Of a stretch of 64,000 nucleotides of DNA, positions 33,146 through 45,000 are shown piece after piece. The DNA comes from Liolophura sinensis (lineage: Eukaryota > Mollusca > Polyplacophora > Chitonida > Chitonidae), in the NCBI RefSeq assembly GCF_032854445.1, contig NC_088299.1, positions 7,478,324 to 7,542,323 of the forward strand, written 5' to 3'. Both the position numbers and the translations under genes were made by a program. Numbering within the stretch: position 1 is the stretch's first letter; each line of letters begins with the position of its first letter. The notes beneath the pieces are model-generated. The model saw nothing but the letters and a program-made list of their open reading frames with translations. It did not search any database and was not told where the DNA came from.

Positions 33146-34635
33146 AAACAAATAATGAAAAAAACGTGACATCACAATTATCGTCAATTAATGCTATTTC
33201 GTGTCGGCCCAGCCGTATTTATTTGCATAGTTAAACATTGTACGTAGCATGATTGATCTTTCGTGACGGTGTTACATGAAGTTTTAGTACAACAGCATTA
33301 GACTTTTTAGGCAATTGGAGCACAGACGGTTGTACTCTATAAAGGTTACTGCATGAGCATACACTGGGTGTGTAAGATCATTGACAGTGACTCGGACAGG
33401 GCATCATTATTCTTGACCCAGTGTAGTAATGGCGCAAACCCATCATCGGTTCATTTCTTTAAAAAGGTGGATGACCCGTTGACACGTAATAAAGAACAGC
33501 ACATCTGTTCGTCAGCGCATATTTTTTTGGACTGGTCATAATTCTACAAAGGCCGTTAATAAGGTGGTGAATTTATCTAGTATCCATACACACTCCAGAA
33601 TTGGCAGACAACAATCCCAGATAACAAAGCAATTAACTGAAACAAATAAAGTTGGCTAAACTGCCATAAATAATGAGAAGGTTGTATTTCTTTTGTACTG
33701 TGACAGCCACAGATTCGTAACTGTTTTTATTGTTACTCTGCTGTTACATACAAGTTTCGTGTAAGTTTGGACTGTAGGTGGTGCCAGATGACTGTTTGTT
33801 CCTCGCAAAGATTAGTACATTATGCAGTTTGATGTTAAGCTAAGGATTGACGTCACATCAAACGTCTAAAGTTATCTAAAAGAAAAAATGTTGTATGGTC
33901 TTCTCTGACGGCTCAGTTGGATATTGGAATGTTTTAGAACCTTGTGTACGTGGGTTCGAATCCCGCTCTATGAACACCAAACGAAGGCGCACTCAGGTGG
34001 TACAAGTCGTCACACTTCATCACTCAAACCACTAACTCCCAAGTGTGGATTCTTGAAAAATAAGCAACTGTTCAGACAATAACGTGACGCAACCGCAAAG
34101 GTTGAAGTACAGTATAAAACATTGACATGGATATATTCGAAAGTTGTTAATTCTCAAGGAAGATTGTCATGTTATTATAATCAACATTCTAAGTGCATGA
34201 ATGTTATGATTTTGCCGTTAAGTCATATTCATTCATTTATTCTAATTGCACAGACCGTTATAAGGAAGTAGTAAACTGGCGAGGATACAAAGACGACAAC
34301 TGGAAACGATTCAAGTGAGTCGTATTACGGCAGCGAAATAAAGAGAAGTGACCAATGGTCACACGTAATCGTGAAATATGGCCATTTCTCAATTTTCCTC
34401 ATTTAGGGTTTTATTGTAACTATTCTTAGAGACACTTGTATACCGCTGATTTCGGACTTCTGATGTCTGCTAAGTCGGGGTAAAGTAATTTCCCCCGACT
34501 TAGTGAATCATTCAGCAGGCTGCATTCTAAATAACGCCATTTCTGATGGATGACTAACACGTTGGAAAATAATACTTTCCCCGTGAAGAAAATTTTACTA
34601 AATAAATTCTCTTTTTTCCTGGCCACCGATAAACA
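33146..34635. other. Gene-poor stretch
   Basis: A tRNA-like SINE head lies at about 33902-33985 (A-box-like GGCTCAGTTGG, B-box GGTTCGAATCC). Repeat R3 copy 2 is at about 34330-34440. No exon recognised. Confidence 0.45.
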
Positions 34636-34905
34636 CAGTGAGTGAGTGGGGTTCAAGGTCGTACTTAAAAATTTTTCAGTCATATGACGACGGAGGAATC
34701 CTAAGAGTGCATGTACGTGTTATGTGCCTCTTTTTTGCAGGACGGATTTCTACCGCTCTTTCAAAAAGGCACATCACTCGATCCATTATACTGATACGGG
34801 TCAACCAGTAGTTGCACTATCCCCTAAATGTCGAACGCCAAGCGAGGAACCTTTCTCTTTTAAGATCTTTGGCGTGACCCGACCCAGGATTGACCCTGGA
34901 TCTAC
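34636..34905 (-). mobile_element. SINE-C/B-type copy
   Basis: AGTGAGTGAGTGGGGTTCAAGG, TCAGTCATATGACGACGG, CCAAGCGAGG, TCTTTGGCGTGACCCGACCC; minus orientation. Confidence 0.8.
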
Positions 34906-35184
34906 CGTCGAGTTTGTTATTCCCCGCGTTAGCAGAGTAGTATTTTCATTCTCTTAAAATTATGTCCCTTTCGTGGTTCCTTAAACTTGCTTCAAGGGAT
35001 GTACAGAAGGAATTGGGAATTATATGTACAATAATGAATACCTATTCCTTAAAAAGTGCCGTATTTAAATCCATAGGAAAACTTAATTAACAGATATTCA
35101 TTCATGCATTACAACGGCCTTAATAACCCCAAGGAAACATCATCTCCTACATATAGGTCCCACCAACACAGGTACCCTTGATTG

Positions 35185-35458
35185 TCACTCGCAGCCTTAT
35201 CACCACCTGTCTCCTTGTATCCTCTCGCCCAGAATTTCTAACTTTCATCATTAAAACTCATACCTGCCCAAAATTTAGACAGTTTTCCGGCATGGAAAGG
35301 TCCAGATTTTGATGGTCAACGTATGTCGATTTTTATGGCTTCTCACAGACTGGGCCAGATCTGCACCAAAGCTATTTGATCACGGAATGTTTGGGACTGA
35401 GCTACAGCGCTAATCGTTAACATTGTCGCTTACGAAAAATTAATGGGGCTCTGAGGCC
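35185..35458. mobile_element. Two MITE-1 half-elements in head-to-head inverted order
   Basis: 35185-35287 reads as the minus-strand interior (CACTCGCAGCCTTATCACC ... TGCCCAAAATTTAGACAG). It switches at about 35288 to the plus-strand 3' half (CGGCATGGAAAGGTCCAG ... TAATGGGGCTCTGAGGCC). Confidence 0.8.
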
Positions 35459-37158
35459 TATACTAGCTGCCAGGTTGAAAGAATAATGGGGAAAATAGCA
35501 AGAAAGTGTCATCCGCACCAGAATCTAAAATTATCAGCACTGCACACTTATGATTTTCACTGCAGTATGACACACAATGGCCGTTAATCTTTTAAAAAGC
35601 GTTTTCTTTCTAGGTTACTTTTAGTCGCAGTTGCCGTAAAAGCTCCAAGGTAAAGACGCAAATAGTTCAACGTCGAGGTATCGTAGCAATCACGTTCAAA
35701 GTCTGCATACAAGCTGCAAAGGACTTTCAGTTTCACATGACTCAGTTGAAAGTAAACTGATGTTTTTCGGAATGAAAAGTTTTACTAGATATTTTTACCC
35801 AGCGTTCATTAGTCACAAAATAACTGCTCTTTTTATTTATTTTTTATTTTTTTGGTTAAGGTTAAGGCAGTACACACCATATCTTACGCCATAAGGCGTA
35901 CATAGGCGTCTCATCTCATCGGCAGCCGTAGGAAAAAAATGGTACAAAAATTGAATTGTTTAGTTAGTTGTCAATGACCTTACATTTCATTAGCAATTTA
36001 TTTCAGCTACATCACACTGGATTGATAAAATGAGTAAAGAGGTATCCAAAAGAAGTAGAGACATGGGTACATGCAGATCCACAATGAACAATGCAGGGTG
36101 CAACAAGTGAAGTGTAAATGACATCTGATAATAAATTCATATTTCAGGCAGGAGGTGAAATGCATTATTGAAAAAGATATTGTGATCTGCATTTCTACAT
36201 GTATAGAACAGTTATAATATGTTCAAGTCTTGTCTAGTTTCTATATTGAATACTCAGATTACAGGTGGTTTTATAATAAAATACTATCTGAATTTTGGTG
36301 GTTTTATAATAAAATACTAACTGAATTTCAATGTAATATCCCCCGTCATAATGAATAATACATTGTCGTCGACGAACACCCTTCCGCACAGCATAAAACT
36401 CCAATCAAATAAATAAATACATCAAACACACGCATTATTATAATCAGTATAAATAATATACATGTATTTCATCTTCTAATTCCTGTTTGTTATAGTGCAA
36501 CAAGTTCTTATTTCAAAGCAAAGGATCTATGTTTTCACCAGGTTTATATCAAACATGTCCTTTATCTACCAGAAATCTAGCATCACATTTCCATGACTTC
36601 TCTGACTCCTCTCCGACCGTACGTGGGAAGGTCTTGCGGCAACCTGCGGATGGTTGTGGGTTTCCCCTGGTCCCTCCCTGCCTGGTTTCCTCATGCTGGC
36701 CGCCGTCGCCGAAGTCAAATTACTTCTCAAATTATTATTTTCCCTTTGTCGGTCCCATTTAATTATCCATGCGGCAGGAGGAACAGTCAGTTGTAAGGGA
36801 AAGACTGATAATAGCCTGGCACACAGCGTTTAAAGAACATCCAAATTAAAGCATGGAGAACCACATCTAACAACACATACATATTTGACAAATTCTTTGT
36901 TCACTATTTCAGCCACTGTAAATGTAGATAACATTTTACTTATTATTGTGCCTAAAACTGTATAGATGTATATGTAGGCCTACACACTACGTTCGGTCTT
37001 AGGCTTTGCCTATTTCATGTTAGTGTTGTCAAATACATATATGGGGGATACTTCAAAAAGGTTACGAAAATGAAACGTATAAAGGGGGTTGATTAATGTG
37101 TATATATTTGTGTTTGAGATTATAGTCGCATATGTGATAACATTTAACGTTAGTTGGC
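35459..37158. other. Gene-poor stretch
   Basis: Contains a tandem pair of about 33 bp (GGTGGTTTTATAATAAAATA, about 36259-36323), a SINE-A tail (36384-36421) and a SINE-A body fragment (36601-36711, GTACGTGGGAAGGTC). No exon recognised. Confidence 0.45.
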
Positions 37159-37210
37159 TTTGTGCTACACCCTATAAAACCTCGGGATATATAAGTATAT
37201 GTACGCTATG

Positions 37211-37289
<79 letters not shown>

Positions 37290-37314
37290 GAGGTTTAATA
37301 GGGTATAGCACAAA
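37159..37314. mobile_element. Small hairpin element around an (AT)n core
   Basis: Arms TTTGTGCTACACCCTATAAA / ACCTCGG (37159-37185) and CCGAGGT / TTAATAGGGTATAGCACAAA (37288-37314) are inverted copies, about 27 bp. They enclose (AT)n at 37212-37287. Looks like a minimal MITE whose interior became a microsatellite. Confidence 0.7.
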
Positions 37315-37317
37315 AGT

Positions 37318-37500
37318 ATCAGTATCAATATAATGGCTCGGGCGGGGCGTCTTAGTGAAGCAGCACTAGATCAAAGAGAGATGGAAATCCATCCTGCAAC
37401 AAGGAGGTACATTACGTGCACTCTACGGATTCCTTCGTCGTCATATGAAATTGTTAAGTACGACGTTAAACCCCAAGCACTCACTCACTCACTCACTCAA
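37318..37500 (+). mobile_element. SINE-C, 5' truncated
   Basis: ATAATGGCTCGGGCGGGGCG, CTGCAACAAGGAGGTACATT, GTACGACGTTAAACCCCAAG, (ACTC)n end. It begins 4 bp after the hairpin element. Confidence 0.85.
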
Positions 37501-38823
37501 CCGATCCCTTGTGTTGTCTTACATGTGATTCGGATGATAGTGTATAACCAAGCCTGATTTATGTTCAAGCTACTTTTTGTGTCTAAATACTCCTACAATT
37601 CAGAATCCTGTTAAAAAACGAAGCTATTATTCAACTGGGTACTGATTTAATTCTTTCTCCTAGAATATTCCGTCCGTATTTCCAGCACTGGAAACTGTGA
37701 ACTCCTTCTATTGAAATGAAGCTGTTCTATTTTTTCCTTTGTAAAATTTCTTATTTTATTTTTTTGGTGGTTCATCTTGAAAGTTGTATACGAATATCTC
37801 TTTCGGCGCCTATAGATTCATGAAGCTCAACAGAGAGCTGTATCTGAACAGAAAGTTTCGCCGCAGTTATTGCCCTTGAATCTATCTATGAACGTAGATG
37901 CCAACAACAAAAAGAGATATCGCAGTTCAAAGAACGCAAAATCGCACTCATTCAGACAATCGAAAGTGTCGCCAAGCTGTCAGTTTTAACCAGTCAGTTG
38001 CGCGATAATTCTATAACCCGCGGACTCGGGTGCTTCCGCTTTCGTTATCCGAACCTTGTTTTAGCTTTTAACCATATGTCAGTGGGGAACGAGTGACAAG
38101 ACGTCATGTTTCTAGTTGCTCTAACATACTGTATCGTTTGGTCTCCTAAGAATTCTTCATTAAAAGTTGATTAATATATGTATCAGGCATGGCAGAAAAC
38201 TTGTCTGTGTCCGTCTAGGTCTGTTTCCACACCTCTTCTTAAATAACACAGGTTATGTTGTTTGTTGTGGTTTCGTTCAAGTTATATTAAACGTGCTATT
38301 TAAAATGGTTACAGAATATAATAACACTTCACACTTGAATGCGTTGTGTCTTCATGTTAGGACATCTGTCTGGAAGAAATGCATTAATTTTCCCAAATCA
38401 AAAACCTGCATTATCTTTCACAAACTTTCCGTATATGGGGATAATGGGAGATTCCGATTGCCTACATTAAAAGTTTTCAAACAGCTGTAAAAACACAGTC
38501 TTCTGTTTTAACGCTGCAGTGCTTGTGTAGGCCTACTAACAAAGTGTTTTATGAACAGACAGGTGACATTAACAGAGCTATGGATCGCTCTGTGAAAGAC
38601 GGTAAGGAGTTTTTCGAGTTCCCCTCATGCATTGAGTTTATCGTACTGTTTATTTCAACCCTAATAAACATGAAATCATCTAGTGTTAATGCACATGCGC
38701 GCAGCGTGGATATGTACATCCGTTTCCTTTGCCTATGAACAACACTGGCACGTTAAGTGAAATACACTTGAGTTCACCATATACATGTAGTTTGAGTCGG
38801 CACTATTTCGATCGTTAAAAGAC
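37501..38823. other. Gene-poor stretch with one coding-like segment
   Basis: 37848-38096 (plus) is open for 82 codons without a clear start, with a helix-like charged stretch (ERRCQQQKEISQFKERKIAL). A CCGCAG at 37861-37866 could be an acceptor. No domain recognised. The rest shows nothing. Confidence 0.3.
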
Positions 38824-38975
38824 CTCTTCCGTGACCTAACTGTTAGTGCGTCCGCCTCTAAGTCGGGAGATCCGGCATCAAACCCGGGTCTGTTCATACC
38901 AAGGATTTTAAAAGTGGTAATTTTTACGGCCTCGCTTTACGCTCAGCACTGTGATGTTAGGGCAAGGAAACAGGA
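38824..38975 (+). mobile_element. SINE-B 5' half
   Basis: CCGTGACCTAACTGTTAGTGCGTCCGCC, TCAAACCCGGGTC, CATACCAAGGATTTTAAAAG, GCAAGGAAACAGGAC. Confidence 0.8.
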
Positions 38976-40095
38976 CAGAAAAATTGCGACGTGAGGCCAC
39001 CAATCATTCATTCAACCATAAAAGGGGCACAACTCGTGCTGCACCACAGTTATCGTGCCTCCAAGGCCAATCCTATATGAATAATGAAATACAAAACTTT
39101 TTCTGTGGGACAACATTACAGTGGTTAGTTCACTTTATATATTTTTGCTCTGTGCCGTGCGGCCATTGTCTTTACCGCCTGAGCCAAGGAGGCCTCACAG
39201 CGGAATGAGACATAGCCACAGCTTGTCACAACTAAGCGCTTAAATATACTCTCAGTAGATAAAGGCAGAAAATATGTCCACAAAACTTGTCCCGATGTCA
39301 CATTTTAAGCAATATATATTGCTGATATATGGCTTGGTCATGATTCGCCATTCATCAGTTTTTCATTTTTGCCTATAGAAACACATAAACAACCATTGGT
39401 TTCTTCTCGTCTTGAAGGAAATGTATGATTTCCACGAGCACAAGTATAACAGTGAATAACACTGATAGCGCTGAGATAATTCTCGGTATAGAAAAACAAA
39501 CATGTAACGTCACACTGTCCAGCTGAATTGCAAACCACTGACACAAAAACGACACGTCGGAATGTTATAAACTACTCTGGTACATGTAAAGAGAAGCCTT
39601 TTCAGTCAAGTGCTATTTCATAAACACTGTATAGTTCAAAAAGTTAGTTGTGCCCTTTATGCAAGTATTAGAATATAATTTTATAAATTGCCATGTTGTT
39701 TTGACGTCACCACGTCATCGGACTATTTCCCAGTTATCTAAGACTCTCAAACAGCAATGTGTTCTGTTTTATACACTTGTGTGTTGTGTTGTTCGCGATG
39801 TAAACAAGATGTGTTCCACGTAAGCATAATTTTGTACACAAGTGTAGGTACGTAAAGAGGAGTACGCAAGGTACGCAAGAATGTGCGTGGGAAAATTTGC
39901 CACACAATTTCCTTGTTACTGTGGTACATATCTCATTTTTGTTCTGTACACAACTGTTTTTAGGAAATTATATGTAGTAACATTTGTATGTTTGAATACG
40001 CTGTCACACGATTCACTATTTGATTCAAATCAAGCATAAAGAACTCATTTGCATCAGTTCTTATTTATATAAAAAGTTCAGCTTATCAATATAGG

Positions 40096-41135
40096 GTGAA
40101 AATTGGGGTTGGAATAATATTTTATATTATAAAAAAAAATCGGAAGTTAAGTAAGTTACTGACGTTTTACGAGCATCTTTGCTGTGCAATTATAGCACAA
40201 AGTTCATGTCTTGGTCTTTGTATTATTGCCATTCTTTCTACGCTCTGTAATCAACATTACTTTTTAACTATACATATGACTTTATTACTTACATGTGGAG
40301 ACATACATGTAAATCCAGGGCCGTCATATCAGCATAATTTAAAAATTTGTCACTTTTGTAGCTTACTTGCTCAAAGTAAGGACAACCTCTCCTCTTATTC
40401 TAAACTGGATGAGGCCTACACCTTGTTATGTAACCGATATAATTGTGATATTATATGTGTCTCAGGAACCTGGCTTGGTTCTGATAAACCGATGAAATAG
40501 TGAACCTAAATGGATACTGTATAGAACGAAAAGATAGAGACCGTCGTGGGGGTGGAGTAGCGATTTATTTTAAGTCATCATTTAGTGCTATGCGTAGAGG
40601 GGATTTAGAAAATGACAATGAAATGTTATGGATTTTCATCTGTCCAGCACTGCAGAATGAGAATGGGACTCAGAGCTCTTCGGGCAGACTTTTTAAGTAT
40701 AATATTATTAAAGATACTACTTGCCATTACTGTAATAATACATGTGAAGATATCTTTTATTATTTTTTCATTTGCTCTCAATTTGCAACCCATAGGAAGC
40801 ACATGCTACATACTCTCACACAAATTTTTTCACACAGTGTAAATTATTCTGTTTTTATTCCACAATGTTCACGATATATATGTAATATACTTCTGTTTCG
40901 CTCGAAAGATCTAAATTACGAAGATAATAAACTTGTTTTTCAGTGTGTACATAAATTTATCAATGATACAGAAAGGTTTTATGACCATGGTAATGGTAAT
41001 AACGGTGGTAACATTGTAAATAATAATTTATTTCAACTTATATTCCGTTATCTGAAATATGTATTCCCATATTTATATGTATGTGCTTCGTTAGTTATTA
41101 TGTTGTTAATTGTTGCTTTGAGGAGATCTCCGTAG
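40096..41135 (+). pseudogene. Decayed L2/CR1-like LINE ORF with 2A-like motif
   Basis: An N-terminal segment ends in CGDIHVNPGP (NPGP codons at 40312-40323), a 2A-like sequence of the kind found in some invertebrate LINE ORFs. The endonuclease start follows (CDIICVSGTWLGS). After a frame break at about 40497-40500 comes more endonuclease (LNGYCIERKDRDRRGGGVAI). The reading then jumps near 40690 to what looks like the C-terminal zinc-knuckle-like end of the reverse transcriptase ORF (CHYCNNTCEDIFYYFFIC). The reverse transcriptase core is missing. Nonfunctional. Confidence 0.75.
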
Positions 41136-41379
41136 GAGCTATTAGGCTGTGAGAAATCCTCGTTATATAAATAAAGAATTAGATTAAATTTAATGAACTG
41201 ATGAGTAAGCCACAAACATAATATGCTCGAAACCGTTGATATGTTTTAAATATAGTGTAATATACTTTTGCACATGTACATTACATACTGGAAAATTTGT
41301 CAATTAGTTGTTAAAGGTCTGTGGTTTACACAGTAGTGGTGAAAAATTCTAGCATGAATATGACATCAAACAAACAATA

Positions 41380-41511
41380 GATAAATAAATAAATAAATAA
41401 ATAAATAAAACAAATAAATAAATAAATATAGAGGCTGTTTAAGTACACAAAACACACTCTGGTTAATTATTTGGGATGGGATACATATTGATAAGTAAAG
41501 TCAACATACAA

Positions 41512-41574
<63 letters not shown>
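41380..41574. repeat. (AAAT)n and (AT)n microsatellites upstream of gene B
   Basis: (AAAT)n at about 41380-41427 and (AT)n at 41513-41574. They lie 400-600 bp before the gene B start codon. Confidence 0.95.
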
Positions 41575-41578
<4 letters not shown>

Positions 41579-41980
41579 CGAGCGCATACGTAGATGAGGT
41601 TGGCAGTACAAGTATTCAGCATTATTCTAAAGTTCCACGTGCTATAGGCCAGGACAACATACTTTCAGCGGAGATACATTGTCCCTATACCTATAGCCTG
41701 TTGTCTTCGTCCCCCGTCACTTTGTCCTTAGCGCCCATTCAAAGACAAGTGTCACCATACCGTGCAAAGGCTTGTTTTGTCAGCACCCCTAGCAACTCCA
41801 TTATACGATTAAGACGTCAGTGATATACCCTTTCAGAAATTTTAGGGACACTAGTCCGCCTCTATGCAGTCAAACAGTATCGTAGCACTTTTCCTGAATT
41901 CATACACTTTTTTCCAGCAGAGAGTGGAAAAGGCAAGAAACCGTAAACGGAAAGAACAGTAAACAACTGTGTGAGAAACC

Positions 41981-42056
41981 ATGTGGTGCAAGAGCTGTTG
42001 GCCAGCTCTTGTGGCCCTATTTCTATGTCTAGGACAATCATGGGCATTTGAGCTAG
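41981..42056 (+). CDS. Gene B exon 1: signal peptide
   Basis: MWCKSCWPALVALFLCLGQS, then WA-FEL; donor CTAG|GTAAGG, phase 1. The AFE at the predicted cleavage site also occurs in gene A exon 1. Confidence 0.8.
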
Positions 42057-45000
42057 GTAAGGGCGTTTAAGAGTTAAACAAGTCTTATTCTGAAATATTT
42101 GAGATATTTTGTGTACAAAGTAATCAAGCTAAAACTTTCCAAGATTTTCCGTTTTATGACAACACTAGGATATTTTAACGTTTTATGATGTTACGAACCA
42201 AAATTAGGCATAAAACGATTGGCAGTTTGATACAAAATAGTCCATTTATGTCATATTGAGAGGAACGTAATTCGAATAAAGAATGTTGTGATTTCTTAAT
42301 ATACTCAATTTGGTACTAAAACTTACATTTTCCAAGTATCTTTTATGTCTTCAACACCCTGCTTCGATGTTAAACCCCAAGTGTTATCTAATGTGAAGCT
42401 CCCGTTTGGACAAGTTGCCAAATTGACTCCTGTACATTTCATAATCAAAGTTTCCTCTCCATTGGACAAGATTCCGTAGTAACACTTTCCATTTGGGATT
42501 GTATTCTTATAAATAACTTTCCTTTTGACAGATTTCCTAATTGGAAGATTATTTTTGGATATGATGCGTAATTAACAGTTCCGTTTCGGGCATGTGCCCT
42601 GCATATTTCATATTTCATATTTTAACTCAAATTCTGATATTACTATCTCTTTCCAATCGCAGTGCACCTGACATCGTTGTATGACAGCACGGCTCTTGCT
42701 CTCACCAGAGTAGTTTAGAATACGGCTTCACTGTGTCATGGGATCCAGACAACAATTTCCACCAGTTGCAGTACGCCTTCCGGCCTGGCTGGATTTTCGA
42801 CTGCGTCATCACATTTATTGTCGGACCGATCTGGACGTATGCCGGACACGGACCAGCCTGGCGTTCAGAGAGGATTTCCTCTTCGCTGACGGTCGGCTTG
42901 ACCCACGACAGGAACGACCATCGCTGACTGCGGCAAGGCCTTCATCCGCCTCTGGCGAGCCACTCAGTATCCACATGGTGCGCCAATATGGACGCATTGC
43001 TCATCGGTGATCTTCCCGGGATTTCAATGGCGCCACGGGTCAGACCGAGTACGTATACGAAGCTCCGATCGGAGAGCACGATCTCGTGCTACAGTTCTAC
43101 GTCGACTTCAACATACAGGTTATCAACAATGCCACCATGAATCCCAACTTTACAACAACAACGGTGATCACCACGCCGAATCCACTGGACTACCCGAGGA
43201 TTCACTTCCACGCTGACTTCACGTCCTACGTTCACAGTAAGTCAGCAGGAAAAAGGGGCTTATGTAGGTTTAGATGCGCAAACCCTTGCATGGAAAGTTC
43301 CATAACTTGAGGTCAACAGCTTCCAATATTTTGTTTTCAAAATCGAAATGATATGGCTGATGGTTAAAGGATACATGAATAGATTTAAAAAAATCTTTTT
43401 GGGGCATATTTTATGTTTCTTAGTAAGCCAGCATGAGCTGCTAATGGGGTTATATTTGACAATTTCGCATTGCTTGATTGACCATAATTATATTAAATAT
43501 AATTTTAAAAGACACGAAAACACTTTGGTGAATGATTTGAGAGAAACTGATTAACTCCCTCTGTCGTAAATTAGTGACAGCCAATAAATGACCAATGCTT
43601 TTTTTAGTGAACTAATTTTTGTGAATATTGTGTCTTCAGAATTTATTTATTTATGTGATTGGTGTTTTACGCCATACTCAAGAATATTTCACTTATACGA
43701 CCGCGGCCAGCATTATGGTGAGAGTAAAGCGGGCACAGCCCGGAGAAACCCACGACCATCCTCAGGTTACTGGAAGACCTTCCCACGTACGGCCGGAGAG
43801 GAAGCCAGCATGAGCTGGACTTGAACTCACAGCGACCCTGGGTCATAACGCTGGGCTTGCGAGCTAACCATCTAAGCCGCTTCTCTTGTTTTCGGGAACA
43901 AGAAGTTTTCAGTAAATTCCGTTCTCCTGGGTAATATGTACCAAAAACAGAACCTTTTGATCCTGAGTTTGTTTCATATCCGAATCCTCAATATATTCCC
44001 TCTTGCGTCTGTTACAGACGATTCATGCATCAACCCAGAAAACGAAGTCTACCTACGTTGTAACGACAGTCAGCGTTGCTTGGAGAGAACTGACGTCTGT
44101 GATGTTGGCTTTGCGTGGAACTGCCGAGACAATGACTTCTTTCGGGACGGAAGTGATCGGTCGAGCGGATATCCAGCCTACTGTGGACGTAAGCAGAAAA
44201 CCATCTTAAATACCATATCAATATTATTGTTTTAAATCCTTTACTATAGTATATGTTCAAGTATGCCAATGTGCCATTTCAAACCGTTAAACGGTTTTCT
44301 CGTGGCACCTCAATCTGAAAGGCTACACTCATATACATATGTGCCACATGCCTCCGTGACACGGTCCCGTCATGGCACCTCAACCTGATAGGCTACCCTC
44401 ATATACGTATGTGCAACATGCCACCGTGACACTGTCCCCGTCATGGCACCTCAACCCGATAGGCTACCCTCATATACGTATGTGCTACATGCCACCATGA
44501 CACGATTCCATCATGGCACCTCAACCTGATAGGCTACCCTCATATACGTATGTGCTACATGCCTCCGTGACACGGTTTCGTCATGGCACCTCAACCTGAT
44601 AGGCTACCCTCATATAGGTATGTGCTACATGCCACCGTGACACTGTTCCGTCATGGCACCTCAACCTGATAGGCTACCCTCATATACGTATGTGCTACAT
44701 GCCACCGTGACACGGCCCCGTCATGGCACCTCAACCCGATAGGCTACCCTCATATACATATGTGTTACATGCCTCCGTGACACGGTCCCGTCATGGCACC
44801 TCAACCCGATAGGCTACCCTCTTATACGTATGTGCTACATGCCACCGTGACACTGTTCCGTCATGGCACCTCAACTTAATAGGCTACCCTCATATATATA
44901 TATATATGTGCTACATCCCACTGTGACAATCTAAGATGTTATCCTCCACATCCTAGCGCGATAGGCTGACCTAGATACGAGAAGAACTACCTTACAGGAT

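Noticed and set aside
43588-43824. Open frames with VIGVLRRTQEYFTYTTAASI-type sequence here and at 14.4, 15.5, 31.5, 47.8, 48.5, 62.8 and 63.1 kb
   Set aside because: Conserved peptides are SINE-A translations, not genes.
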